Assembly: GCA_003164035.1 (NCBI GenBank)
Contig: PLRS01000056.1
Span: 62,001 to 126,000 of the forward strand
Direction: 5' to 3'
Length of the DNA: 64,000 bases
Origin: Bryobacterales bacterium
Lineage (GTDB): Bacteria > Acidobacteriota > Terriglobia > Bryobacterales > Bryobacteraceae
Part shown: positions 43,071-51,653 of the stretch, piece by piece
Numbering within the stretch: the stretch's first letter is position 1
How the letters are laid out: every line of letters begins with the position of its first letter
Program-made: the position numbers and the translations under genes
The notes under the pieces: generated by a model
What the model saw: the letters and a program-made list of their open reading frames with translations, nothing else
Database searches by the model: none
Told to the model about the DNA's origin: nothing

Positions 43071-43164
43071 CCGCCGGTCCGGCGGGCACACCGTCGTCAT
43101 CCGCGTAAGCGACGTTTCGGCAACCAGGCAGTGGAGAAGGTGATGGTACGGTAAAGGCCGAGGA
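43071..43164 (+). pseudogene. Diverged copy of the 3' end of the propeller gene
   Basis: About 94 bases align with 42468-42562, at roughly 80% identity by eye, continuing through the stop codon into the shared AGGCCGAGGA. One base is missing (GACG-TTT for GACGATTT). With it restored, the frame reads HTVVIRVSD, then FGNQAVEKVMVR and stop, against HTVAIRVTDDFDNQAVEKVV in the intact gene. Several differences are at third codon positions, so this was once a functional related gene end. Confidence 0.75.
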
Positions 43165-43188
43165 ACGGAGGGCGGTCGTCTCCACCTC

Positions 43189-43332
43189 GGCAACCGCTCC
43201 CTGGGAAGCTGTTAAAAATGACAAATCGCAGGCGGAACCGCCTGCGCCACCAAAGCAGGTGCATTGTTTTCAATGGTGGAGCAGGCAGTTCCGCCTGCTC
43301 AGCGTGTTTTTTCACAGCTTCTGGCGGTTGCC
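43189..43332. repeat. MITE-like nested hairpin element
   Basis: Outer arms GGCAACCGC (43189-43197) and GCGGTTGCC (43324-43332) match the ends of the palindromic repeat family. Inside lie a second pair GAAGCTGT/ACAGCTTC (43205-43212, 43314-43321) and two hairpins: CGCAGGCGGAACCGCCTGCG (43227-43246) and GAGCAGGC...GCCTGCTC (43279-43300). No coding capacity. It lies between the decayed propeller fragment and murI. Confidence 0.7.
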
Positions 43333-43390
43333 CGGAAGTACGATAGCAAACTTATGAAGTTGTGCACCTGGTAATGGAAAGGATCTTCGG

Positions 43391-44200
43391 ATGATCGGGG
43401 TTTTCGACAGCGGCTTCGGCGGGCTGACGGTGCATCGCGCACTGATCGGGGCGCTGCCCGAGCGCGATTTCGTCTACCTTGGCGATAACCGAAATGCGCC
43501 CTATGGATCGCGGCCTCCCATCGACGTGCTGAACCTGACCTGCGCGGCTCTGGAACGCCTGTTCGCGGAGGGTTGTACGCTTGGCGTCGTCGCTTGCAAC
43601 ACGGCCTCCACGGTGGCCCTGCGCTGGATTCAGCAGCAGTGGTTGCCCGTGCGCCGGCGCGACGATGGCGTGGTGCGGAACGTGATCGGCATTGTCGTAC
43701 CGACCATCGAGGCGGCGACCGGGATCAAGCAGTCCGGCACCATAGCGGTTTTTGCGACCCGCCGCACGGTCGAGAGCGATTGCTACCCCATCGAGATCCG
43801 CAAACGCCGGCCCGACATTACGGTGGTGCAGCAAGCCTGTCCCGAGCTTGCCGGCTCCATCGAGCGCGGATTGCCTCGCCGCGATTTGCACGCACTCGTC
43901 GACCGGTACGTAAGCGAACTGTTGCGAAAGCTCGCCGCCGCGCCCGAATGCGTCATTCTCGGCTGCACTCACTACCCGCTGGTCGCCGACCTGTTCGCCG
44001 CCGCCCTGCCATCCGGTGTGCCGACGATCCACCAGCCGGACGCCACCGCTCGCGCGCTGAAGGCCTATCTCGACCGCCATCCCGAATACGACGGCTCCCA
44101 CGCCGGCCGGCGCAAGTTCCTCTCGACGGGCTTTTCCCCCGAGGCCCTCCCGCTGATCGAAAAATTCTGGGGAGATGAGGTTCCTTTCGTACAGGCGTGA
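43391..44200 (+). CDS. murI: Glutamate racemase
   Basis: The 269-residue product supplies D-glutamate for peptidoglycan. It begins IGVFDSGFGGLTVHRAL and contains YLGDNRNAPYGSR. The two catalytic cysteines are Cys69 in VVACNTAST and Cys192 in ILGCTHYPL. AAGGA lies seven bases before the ATG. Full length for the family; not in an obvious operon. Confidence 0.95.
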   Translation: MIGVFDSGFGGLTVHRALIGALPERDFVYLGDNRNAPYGSRPPIDVLNLTCAALERLFAEGCTLGVVACNTASTVALRWIQQQWLPVRRRDDGVVRNVIGIVVPTIEAATGIKQSGTIAVFATRRTVESDCYPIEIRKRRPDITVVQQACPELAGSIERGLPRRDLHALVDRYVSELLRKLAAAPECVILGCTHYPLVADLFAAALPSGVPTIHQPDATARALKAYLDRHPEYDGSHAGRRKFLSTGFSPEALPLIEKFWGDEVPFVQA

Positions 44201-44295
44201 CCGCGAGTTCCGCCGGACAGTATCGCTTGCCATCAGGCTGACTCCCGGTGGCGTTAGTATCGGGAGAAGCACTGGCCGCGCGATAAAATAGGTTC

Positions 44296-45171
44296 GTGCT
44301 TCATCGATATATTCTGCATAACGATGCGATCCGGGGAGTTAGCGAACCGCTGCTGGCGGCGGGGCAGGTCGGTCTGCTCTCGGGTTGGGGCGTTTTCACC
44401 ACGCTACGGGTTCAGGAGGGCGTTCTGTTTGCCTTCGAAAGGCATTGGGCTCGCCTGACCCGCGATGCCGCGGCTCTACACATCGCCCTGCCCGGCGACC
44501 CTGAAGCGGTCCGAGTCCGCCTGCTGGAACTGGTGGAAGCGAACCACGCCCAGAATTCCACCCTTCGGCTGGATTTTGTGCGCAACACCGGCGGCATGTG
44601 GGCCGCGCCGAACGCGCGCGAAACCGACGTCATCGCGCTCACGGCCGACACCAAGGAATGGGGGCGAGGCGTCCGCCTGGCGTACCAGGCTGAAGCGCGT
44701 CATGCGGCTTCCGGTTTCGCCGGCGCCAAGATTCTCTCCTGGGCCATGAACCTGACCTGGCTCGAAACCGCGCAGCGCAGGGGCTTCGACGAGGTGATTC
44801 TGCTCAACGAGCGCGGCGAAGTAGCCGAATGCACCTCGGCGAATATCTTCGCGGCGGTGGGCGATACGGTTTTCACACCGCCGCTTTTTTCCGGTTGTCT
44901 GCCGGGAGTTACGCGCGAAGTTCTGCTGGATGCAATTCACGTTCCGGGCGTGGAGATCGTGGAGAAGACCCTGTTCCCCTCCGATCTGGATGTGGCCGAG
45001 GAGGTTTTTATCACCTCCACCACGCGCGATCTGCTGCCGGTGGCCGAAATCGAGGGCCGCAAGACAGGCACGGCCAGCCGCGCGGTCAAAGCGTTATCGG
45101 CGGCTTTCGGCGTGTATCTCGACAACTACGTGGCCGAGCACAAAGCCACGTCGAAGGCGCAGCCGGTATGA
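44296..45171 (+). CDS. Class IV PLP aminotransferase (BCAT/ADC-lyase-like)
   Basis: The 291-residue product is a fold-type IV enzyme. Lys145 in AGAKILSWAMNLTW is the expected PLP Schiff-base lysine. EVILLNERGEVAECTSANIF and PLFSGCLPGVTREVLLDA are the phosphate-binding and C-terminal family motifs. Substrate class (branched-chain amino acid, D-amino acid or aminodeoxychorismate) cannot be told from sequence. Start is GTG. Its stop overlaps the ATG of the GH27-like gene. Confidence 0.85.
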   Translation: MLHRYILHNDAIRGVSEPLLAAGQVGLLSGWGVFTTLRVQEGVLFAFERHWARLTRDAAALHIALPGDPEAVRVRLLELVEANHAQNSTLRLDFVRNTGGMWAAPNARETDVIALTADTKEWGRGVRLAYQAEARHAASGFAGAKILSWAMNLTWLETAQRRGFDEVILLNERGEVAECTSANIFAAVGDTVFTPPLFSGCLPGVTREVLLDAIHVPGVEIVEKTLFPSDLDVAEEVFITSTTRDLLPVAEIEGRKTGTASRAVKALSAAFGVYLDNYVAEHKATSKAQPV

Positions 45172-46490
45172 TGCGAATATCAAGGCTGGCCGCGCTCGTA
45201 CTCGCAGCCGCCGCTTCCGCGGCTGCCGCCACTGGAGTGGCCGACACACCGCCGATGGGCTGGAACAGTTGGGACGCCTACGGCACCACCGTAACCGAGG
45301 CCGAAGTGAAGGCCAACGCCGACGCCATGGCCGCGCAGCTCGCGAGCCACGGCTGGCAGTACATCGTGGTCGACATTCAGTGGTCGGACGCTAAGGCCCG
45401 GGCCCATGGCTACCGGCCCAATGCCGAGCTGGCCATGGACGCCTACGGCCGGCTGATTCCGGCCGAGAATCGCTTTCCGTCGTCCGCTGGCGGGCGCGGA
45501 TTTCGTCCCTTGGCCGACTACATTCACGGCCGGGGCCTGAAGTTCGGCATTCACATCATGCGCGGCATTCCGCGCCGCGCGGCGGTTGCCAATCTTCCGA
45601 TCTTCGGCAGCGATGCTCGGGCCGGCGGGGTCGCGGACCAGACGTCCACCTGCCAGTGGAACACGGATATGTACGGCGTGGAGGTGGCGCGGCCGGGCGG
45701 GCAGGCGTATTACGACTCGCTGCTGGCTCTGTACGCCTCCTGGGGCGTGGACTACATCAAGGCCGACGACATCGCGCGCCCTTTGCATGCCGCCGAAATC
45801 GAGGCGCTGCACCGTGCCATCATCAAATCCGGCCGTTCCATCGTACTGAGCCTTTCGCCCGGCCCCGCGGACCTGGCCCAGGCCGATTTCTACGCCGCCA
45901 ACGCCAACCTGTGGCGCGTCTCGGACGATTTTTGGGACCTCTGGAAAGACCTTCGCGCGGCGTTTGGCTATCTTGACCGATGGAGCTCCCATGTGCGGCC
46001 TGGCGGCTGGCCGGATGGCGATATGCTGCCGCTCGGCCGGATCGGGATGCGCGCGGAGCGCGGCGACGACCGCTCCACCCGCTTCACCCACGACGAACAG
46101 CGCACGCTCATAACACTATGGTCGATCGCCCGTTCTCCCTTGATGTTCGGCGGCGACATGCCCAGCCTGGATCCATGGACGCTTGGGCTTCTCAGCAATG
46201 ACGAAGTTCTGGCCGCGGATCAGAACGCCGCCAATAGCCGCCAGCTTTTCGCCCGCGGCAATGACATTGCCTGGACCAGCGACGCGGGCTCATCCGGCAA
46301 ATTCGTCGCCCTCTTCAACGCCGGCGACGACGGCGCTCATGACGTGCGGGTCGAATGGAGGGACCTCGGCCTCGCCGGCGCGGTTACGGTGCGCGATCTC
46401 TGGGAGGGGAAGACGCTGGGAAGGTTCGAAGGGGGATTCAGCGTGAAGCTGGCACCGCATGCGGCGGCGATGCTGCTGGTAGGACCCTGA
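45168..46490 (+). CDS. GH27-like secreted alpha-galactosidase
   Basis: The 440-residue product has a signal peptide (~1-21) followed by the GH27 start TPPMGWNSWDAYGTTVTEAE. The nucleophile region reads VDYIKADD (Asp200 is the likely nucleophile; most relatives have KYD or KXDN here), and WRVSDDFWDLW probably carries the acid/base Asp. A C-terminal beta-sandwich follows. Overlap with the previous stop (ATGA) suggests coupled translation with a cytoplasmic aminotransferase, which is functionally odd. Likely hydrolyses alpha-galactosides outside the cytoplasm. Confidence 0.85.
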   Translation: MMRISRLAALVLAAAASAAAATGVADTPPMGWNSWDAYGTTVTEAEVKANADAMAAQLASHGWQYIVVDIQWSDAKARAHGYRPNAELAMDAYGRLIPAENRFPSSAGGRGFRPLADYIHGRGLKFGIHIMRGIPRRAAVANLPIFGSDARAGGVADQTSTCQWNTDMYGVEVARPGGQAYYDSLLALYASWGVDYIKADDIARPLHAAEIEALHRAIIKSGRSIVLSLSPGPADLAQADFYAANANLWRVSDDFWDLWKDLRAAFGYLDRWSSHVRPGGWPDGDMLPLGRIGMRAERGDDRSTRFTHDEQRTLITLWSIARSPLMFGGDMPSLDPWTLGLLSNDEVLAADQNAANSRQLFARGNDIAWTSDAGSSGKFVALFNAGDDGAHDVRVEWRDLGLAGAVTVRDLWEGKTLGRFEGGFSVKLAPHAAAMLLVGP

Positions 46491-46608
46491 GGGCTCTGCC
46501 GCAGGCTCGTTCCACGGCTGCAACTGGTGTCGTTCCCCTGCGTAGCGCTCCGCATGATGGCCAAAGATAGTCTGGATTGGCGCGGTTTCCACACAGATAC
46601 TGAAGCTG

Positions 46609-47142
46609 TTGAAGCCAAGCCTGCTCCTTTCCAGCCGACTGTCAAGGCGGCTCGCGATCCAGTTGTTGGCAACCGCGTCCATGGGCGTTGCGGGTGCGTT
46701 CCGGCAATCGGGCGAACGGCAATCGCTGGAGCTTCAGGTGTGGGAAGCGATCAACTGGGAACGCCACCAGAAAGGCGTCTTAGAACTGGATTGGGACGAT
46801 GCGCTGGCCGCCGAAGCCCGCCGCCATTCGGCCCGTATGGCACGGGCCGGTTTCTTCTCCCATTGCGATCCCGAGCGCGGAAGCCTGGTGCCGCGGCTCG
46901 ATGCCGATGCCATCCATTGGCGCGATTGCGCGGAAAACATCATCCTTTTGCCACCAGGCGACCAGGATCCCGCCGAGGTTGCGGTGAAGGCGTGGTTGTC
47001 GAGTACCGGCCACCGGAAAAATCTCCTGAATCCGGCCTATACCCGTAGCGGCGTGGGCATTGCCATATCCGATGACGACCGCCTGTGGATGACGCAGGAT
47101 TTCGCCAATCGGTCGGATTTCTCCGTCTCCGGCCGCCGGTAA
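46609..47142 (+). CDS. CAP (SCP/PR1) domain secreted protein
   Basis: The 177-residue product has a signal sequence with a twin-Arg-like SRLSRRLAIQLLATA, then a compact CAP domain: LQVWEAINWERHQKGVLELD, ARRHSARMARAGFFSHCDPE, and STGHRKNLLNPAYTRSGVGI. The conserved His and Glu residues of the CAP cavity are visible in HSARMA, CAENI and GHRKN. Start is TTG 46609 and uncertain. Function of bacterial CAP proteins is mostly unknown. Confidence 0.82.
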   Translation: MKPSLLLSSRLSRRLAIQLLATASMGVAGAFRQSGERQSLELQVWEAINWERHQKGVLELDWDDALAAEARRHSARMARAGFFSHCDPERGSLVPRLDADAIHWRDCAENIILLPPGDQDPAEVAVKAWLSSTGHRKNLLNPAYTRSGVGIAISDDDRLWMTQDFANRSDFSVSGRR

Positions 47143-47243
47143 TCGCGGATGGGACATCGTGCTAACCTTGGGCAAGCAATGTCCCCATTATTCACTCGCG
47201 GCAAGACCGGGCATCGGCGGATATTCCCCACTGGCTCGGCAGG

Positions 47244-48395
47244 ATGACTCCTCCCCCGCGGACGCGCCTGGAGTGTTTGCTGATTGCCGACGACCTTACT
47301 GGTGCGTGCGACGCAGCCGTGGCTTTTTCGGTTCGCGGTGCCGAAACCGAGGCGGCTCTCGATCCTGGCGGCCGGAGCTTCGGTTCGGAAGTGCTTGCCC
47401 TGAGTACCGATACCCGTGAGTTCCCGCATGACATCCCGGCTGAAGTTTTGACCGGATTCATGCAGGATCTCGCCTCGCGCGTGCCGCCCGCACAGGTGAT
47501 CTTCAAAAAAATTGACTCCACCCTGCGGGGGAATGCGGGTGCGGAGATCCTGGCGGTAGCGGCGGCTTTCGCTTGCGAGGCGGTGCTGGTGACGCCCGCC
47601 TTCCCCGCCATGCGGCGCGTGGTGGAATCGGGCTACCTCTGCGTGACCGGTCAGGAAACCTTCGCGCCGATCGATCTGGCCGCCTATTTTCGCAGCCAGG
47701 GCGTTGCCGCGTGTCACCAGGTGAAACCATGGGACGTGGAGACTGCTCTGGTTTGGGGAAAGAGATTTCTTTCCGTCGACGCAGGGTGCGACCAGGATCT
47801 GGACGGCCTCGTCCGTGCCGGCCTGGGGTGGCACCGCAGAGCTTTGTTGGCGGGCTCGGGTGGCTTGGCCGCGGCTCTGGCGCGCGCGCTTCGGCCCGAA
47901 CCAGTCGCCCGCTTGCGGACCGATCGGCCCGCTGGGCCGGCCATTTTCTGCATTGGCTCCGACCACCCGGCCACCTTGGAACAGCAAGCCGATCTGCTCG
48001 GCCGGCGGCCGGCGGTGCGGCTGGACGTGGGCGCGGCATCGCCGGGTCAAGTCGTCGACAGCCTGCGGCAGTCCAAGCACGTTCTCCTCCGCCTGCCGCG
48101 TGGAGCCACCCCGGCGGCACGGGTAAGCGAGTTGATTCTCCCCGGGGTCGAACATGCCGGCGGCTTGCTGCTTTCCGGAGGGGACACGGCGTCGCTGGTA
48201 TGCCGTGCCCTGGCCGTGGATTCGATCCGTCTGGTGGATGAAGTCACCACCGGTATTCCATTCGGCGTGCTGCGCGGCGGCTTGGCGGACGGGCGCACGG
48301 TGGCCACCAAGTCGGGTGCCTTCGGCAATATGGATGCCCTGGTTCGGGTGGCCGACTTCTTTACCGCGGGGGCGCGCGCCAACATCGGCTCATAG
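47244..48395 (+). CDS. Four-carbon acid sugar kinase family protein (DUF1537)
   Basis: The 383-residue product has the N-terminal substrate domain (CLLIADDLTGACDAAVAFSV, FKKIDSTLRGNAGAEI) and the C-terminal nucleotide-binding domain (GGLLLSGGDTASLVCRALAV, LRGGLADGRTVATKSGAFGN). These match OtnK/DtnK/PdxA-associated kinases that phosphorylate D-threonate, erythronate and related acids. No partner epimerase or dehydrogenase is adjacent, so the actual substrate is open. Confidence 0.88.
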   Translation: MTPPPRTRLECLLIADDLTGACDAAVAFSVRGAETEAALDPGGRSFGSEVLALSTDTREFPHDIPAEVLTGFMQDLASRVPPAQVIFKKIDSTLRGNAGAEILAVAAAFACEAVLVTPAFPAMRRVVESGYLCVTGQETFAPIDLAAYFRSQGVAACHQVKPWDVETALVWGKRFLSVDAGCDQDLDGLVRAGLGWHRRALLAGSGGLAAALARALRPEPVARLRTDRPAGPAIFCIGSDHPATLEQQADLLGRRPAVRLDVGAASPGQVVDSLRQSKHVLLRLPRGATPAARVSELILPGVEHAGGLLLSGGDTASLVCRALAVDSIRLVDEVTTGIPFGVLRGGLADGRTVATKSGAFGNMDALVRVADFFTAGARANIGS

Positions 48396-48416
48396 TGGGA
48401 CAGGCCTCCTGAATGC

Positions 48417-49610
48417 CTATTTGCCGGCCGGTTCGACCGCGCGCACCTGCGCCAGCCGCCGGCGGTATTGCCGCTCCAGCACCTTGCGCCATGCGGCCGG
48501 TTTGACGCCCCGGTTGGCGGCTGTCTCCCGCAGGCTCTTCTCGGCGGCCGCGATGCCGGCGTAGATACCGCCCGCCGGGCTTGGCTGGCTAGGGTCGTAC
48601 CCAAAACCGTCGTACTCGAATCCGAAGAAGGTCAGCGCCGGCAGCGGCGTGAAATAGTTATTCGGGAGGCCGACTCTTTCGAACGGGAACCCCGCCGCCC
48701 AATCCTGGTGATAACCGGCCTGCATATTGGCCGGGTTGACCGATACCTGGGCGTGGGTCACGCAATTGCCGCGCGGGATGTGGTAGCGCGCCAGCAGCAT
48801 TTCGGTAAGCACCGCGGCCGACCGCACCTGAGCCGGGCTGAGGGCCGGCGTTTCGCCGGAGCCGTCCGGCCCGGCTCCCCGTGCCGGTGTCTGTGCCTCG
48901 AACGATATCCCCAGGAAGCTCGCATTCAGATTGACGTACAGCCATTGGTCGTCGGCCCAAACCGAATGACCCGCGTGGTTAGCCACGTCCGTTTCGCGCA
49001 CCACCCGGTAGACCCGGCCGAAACGGTCGATAACGAAATGATAGGCCCTTTGGCGCTGGACGTATTCCAGCATCGATTCGCCGGCGCGTTTCAACTCGCG
49101 GTTTTCCCCCGGCAGGAACGGCAGTTGCGGGCTCTCGGTCGAATGGAAAACAATGCCGGCCGGATCCTGGCGGCGTACGCCACCTGAAGATTCGGCCCCG
49201 GAAACCGGAAACGCCAGGTACGCTCTGGGATGGGTGGACACCGCGTAGTGGCTATCGATGCGCAGCCCGTTGCTATAAACCTCGGCCTGATTCGAGCTGT
49301 CCACCTGCCACACCTCGGGGAGCCTGGGTGGGCCGGCCACCACCGGCGCGGCAGCGGCCGCAACGCGAACAACGGGGCGCGCCGACCGGGCAGCAAACGC
49401 GTTCCACAGCAGCGCACCGCCGAAATACAATCCCGCCGCCATGGCGCCAAGCGCCACCGGAATCAGGTACTTAAGGCGCCTGGACGGGGGAAGAACCATC
49501 GAAGGCCCGACAATCTGGAGAAAGCGCAGCCGTGTCACCGGATCGCCAATATGTCTGGCGATGCGTTCGACCACGGGCCGCGGCGACGGTGGTAGTGTGG
49601 CGTTCGACAT
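48417..49610 (-). CDS. Membrane-anchored N-acetylmuramoyl-L-alanine amidase (amidase_2-like)
   Basis: The 397-residue product has a cytoplasmic N-terminus (~1-45), one membrane helix (LIPVALGAMAAGLYFGGALL), and a periplasmic domain with amidase_2 features: GIVFHSTES (first zinc His), YHFVIDRFGRVYRVV, NHAGHSVWAD and NCVTHAQVSV (second zinc His). Likely cleaves peptidoglycan. The ATG at 49610 begins MSNATLPPS. It is divergent from the actin-like gene. Confidence 0.8.
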   Translation of the reverse strand: MSNATLPPSPRPVVERIARHIGDPVTRLRFLQIVGPSMVLPPSRRLKYLIPVALGAMAAGLYFGGALLWNAFAARSARPVVRVAAAAAPVVAGPPRLPEVWQVDSSNQAEVYSNGLRIDSHYAVSTHPRAYLAFPVSGAESSGGVRRQDPAGIVFHSTESPQLPFLPGENRELKRAGESMLEYVQRQRAYHFVIDRFGRVYRVVRETDVANHAGHSVWADDQWLYVNLNASFLGISFEAQTPARGAGPDGSGETPALSPAQVRSAAVLTEMLLARYHIPRGNCVTHAQVSVNPANMQAGYHQDWAAGFPFERVGLPNNYFTPLPALTFFGFEYDGFGYDPSQPSPAGGIYAGIAAAEKSLRETAANRGVKPAAWRKVLERQYRRRLAQVRAVEPAGK

Positions 49611-49760
49611 GGTTCGGTCGCTATAACCGTCCGCGTTTAGCAGTGGCGGCGCGGCCGGAAGAATCTCACAATTCTTAAATCTGAGAGAAATTCCCGCCTG
49701 GCACAACTATCAATCCGATCCCAGGACCGTCGCTAACGGATCGAATGGCAGGTAAAACGA

Positions 49761-50762
49761 ATGAGCAACGCTGAACAGACCTATACCCAACCTCTGGGCC
49801 TCGACGTCGGCACCAGCCGTATCGTGGTGGCCCGGGCGGACGACAAGAAATATCGCTACGACTCGCAGCTCAACGCCTTCTTGACGCTACCCTATTCCAA
49901 ACTGGCCGAAAGCCTGCTGGAACGCGAAAACGTATTCCACCAGGTACAAGGCTCGGAACTGCTGGTTGCCGGCAATGACGCGCAGCGTTTTGCCGAAGTC
50001 TTCCACGTGGAGACCCGCCGTCCGATGAAGAACGGCGTGCTGAACCCCGACGAACCGCATAGCCTGGCAGTGGTCCGCAGCATCGTCGCCAGGCTGATCG
50101 GCCCGGCCGCGGTGCCCAAGCAGCGCATCTTTTTCAGCGTTCCGGCCCCTGGCGAAAGCGGCGAAGGAGGACTGGCGTATCACACCGCCTCCATCCGCGA
50201 TATGCTCAACGAACTGGGCTATGAAGCCACCCCCATCGAGGAAGGCCTGAGCGTGGTCTTCGGCGAACTGGGCTACTCCAATTTCAGCGGCATCGGAATC
50301 TCCTGTGGCAGCGGCCTGTGCAACGTCTGCCTGGCCGTACTTTCGGTTCCGGTCATCAGCTACAGCATCGCCAAGGCCGGCGACTACATCGATACGCAGA
50401 GCGCCCTGGTAACCGGCGACCGCGCCACCCGCCTGCGGGTCCAGAAGGAACAAGCCTTCCACCTGAACGGCTTTTCGAGCGATCGGGTGAAGAACGCCCT
50501 GAACGTGTATTACCGGGATGTGATGACGGCATTGGCCGATTCTCTCCAGTCCCATATCGCCTCATCGCAGAAACTCCCCCGGATCGACCAGTCCGTCCCG
50601 CTCGTGCTGGGCGGAGGCACGGTAATGCCGCAGGGCTTCCTGGACGGTTTCGCCGAAGTGATGCGCAACCACGAACTGCCCCTGCGCCTTTCCGAAATCC
50701 GGGTTTCGGCCGATCCGCTCAATTCCACCGCCCGCGGCGCCCTGATGGCCGCGCTCTGCTAG
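49761..50762 (+). CDS. Actin-like ATPase (MreB/ParM-type superfamily)
   Basis: The 333-residue product shows actin-fold motifs: phosphate-1 GLDVGTSRIVVARA, connect-1 VFFSVPAP-type strand, phosphate-2 IGISCGSGLCNVCLAVLSV and the adenosine motif PLVLGGGTVMPQGFLDGF. It is shorter in the linkers than MreB and closer in form to plasmid- and magnetosome-type actins. It may build a cytoskeletal filament. AGG precedes the ATG by eight bases. Stands alone between the amidase gene and a hairpin terminator. Confidence 0.78.
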   Translation: MSNAEQTYTQPLGLDVGTSRIVVARADDKKYRYDSQLNAFLTLPYSKLAESLLERENVFHQVQGSELLVAGNDAQRFAEVFHVETRRPMKNGVLNPDEPHSLAVVRSIVARLIGPAAVPKQRIFFSVPAPGESGEGGLAYHTASIRDMLNELGYEATPIEEGLSVVFGELGYSNFSGIGISCGSGLCNVCLAVLSVPVISYSIAKAGDYIDTQSALVTGDRATRLRVQKEQAFHLNGFSSDRVKNALNVYYRDVMTALADSLQSHIASSQKLPRIDQSVPLVLGGGTVMPQGFLDGFAEVMRNHELPLRLSEIRVSADPLNSTARGALMAALC

Positions 50763-50819
50763 AAGTGGACCAGACGATCGCTTGCCGTCGTGTGTAACGC
50801 CTCGGCAGGATGACCGCCC

Positions 50820-50847
50820 GACAGACGACGAAGGACGGTCGTCTGTC
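50820..50847 (+). terminator. Hairpin after the actin-like gene
   Basis: GACAGACGAC and GTCGTCTGTC form a perfect 10-bp stem with an 8-base loop, 58 bases past the stop. There is no T-run, so its action as a terminator is uncertain. Confidence 0.5.
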
Positions 50848-50924
50848 CCGTTGGGTTGGAGTGCCCGCGCCACATGCTCGGCTTGCCGTGGCGCATACTG
50901 GTATCGAGACCAGGGGTTTCCCGC

Positions 50925-51569
50925 ATGACCAGAGTCGCACTGCCATTTGGAAGCCGCACACCGGAGACCAGGCGCCATCCGTACCGTAAGGCGCTGGCGG
51001 CCGCGAACATTCAACCGGTTGAAAACGTCGCCACTCTTGCCGGTCTCGACGGCTTGGTGCTCGCCGGTGGATCCGATGTGGACCCCGCGTTGTATGGCGC
51101 CCCGCCGCACCCCGAAACGGGCGAACCGGACCGAGATCGAGACAGCCTGGAAACCGCCCTGCTACGCGAGGCACTGGACCGTGATCTTCCGCTCTTCGCG
51201 ATTTGCCGCGGACTGCAATTGCTGAACGTCGCCCTGGGAGGCACGCTGGCCCAGCATGTTGAGGGGCACCGCTGCCCGGGGCAGCCGGCAGCCCACCCAA
51301 TCGCGATCGCATCCCGGAGCAGGCTGAAGTCGATCCTGGAAGCTGACGAATACGTCGTGAACTCACGCCACCATCAATGCGTGGACCAGGTGGCGAGCGG
51401 GCTGGTAGTTGCCGCCAGAGCGCCGGACAACGTCATCGAGGCGCTGGAACTGCCCGGAAAGCGCTTCGTGCTAGCCGTGCAGTGGCATCCCGAGGATCGC
51501 ACGGACCAGCCGGACGCCAAGCTGTTTAAGGCCTTCCGGGACGCCATGAAACCTCCAGGCGAAAGATGA
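50925..51569 (+). CDS. Class I glutamine amidotransferase-like (PuuD-type) hydrolase
   Basis: The 214-residue product has LAGLDGLVLAGGSDVDPALY, the nucleophile elbow LFAICRGLQLLNVALGG and the His-Glu pair in AVQWHPEDRT, which give the Cys-His-Glu triad. The GGSDVDP motif and size match gamma-glutamyl-GABA hydrolases. The substrate is not certain and no putrescine-pathway genes are adjacent. The start at ATG 50925 (MTRVALPFGS) fits the family. Confidence 0.85.
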   Translation: MTRVALPFGSRTPETRRHPYRKALAAANIQPVENVATLAGLDGLVLAGGSDVDPALYGAPPHPETGEPDRDRDSLETALLREALDRDLPLFAICRGLQLLNVALGGTLAQHVEGHRCPGQPAAHPIAIASRSRLKSILEADEYVVNSRHHQCVDQVASGLVVAARAPDNVIEALELPGKRFVLAVQWHPEDRTDQPDAKLFKAFRDAMKPPGER

Positions 51570-51653
51570 TGCAAACCCGCCAGGCGGCTTACGACCCGAA
51601 GAAGCGGCGCATAAACATCGACCATTTTTTCCATCCCTGTTCCCAGGGCCTGG

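Noticed and set aside
49690-49715. Sigma-54-like TGGCAC element before the actin-like gene
   Set aside because: The TTGC half at the required distance is absent.
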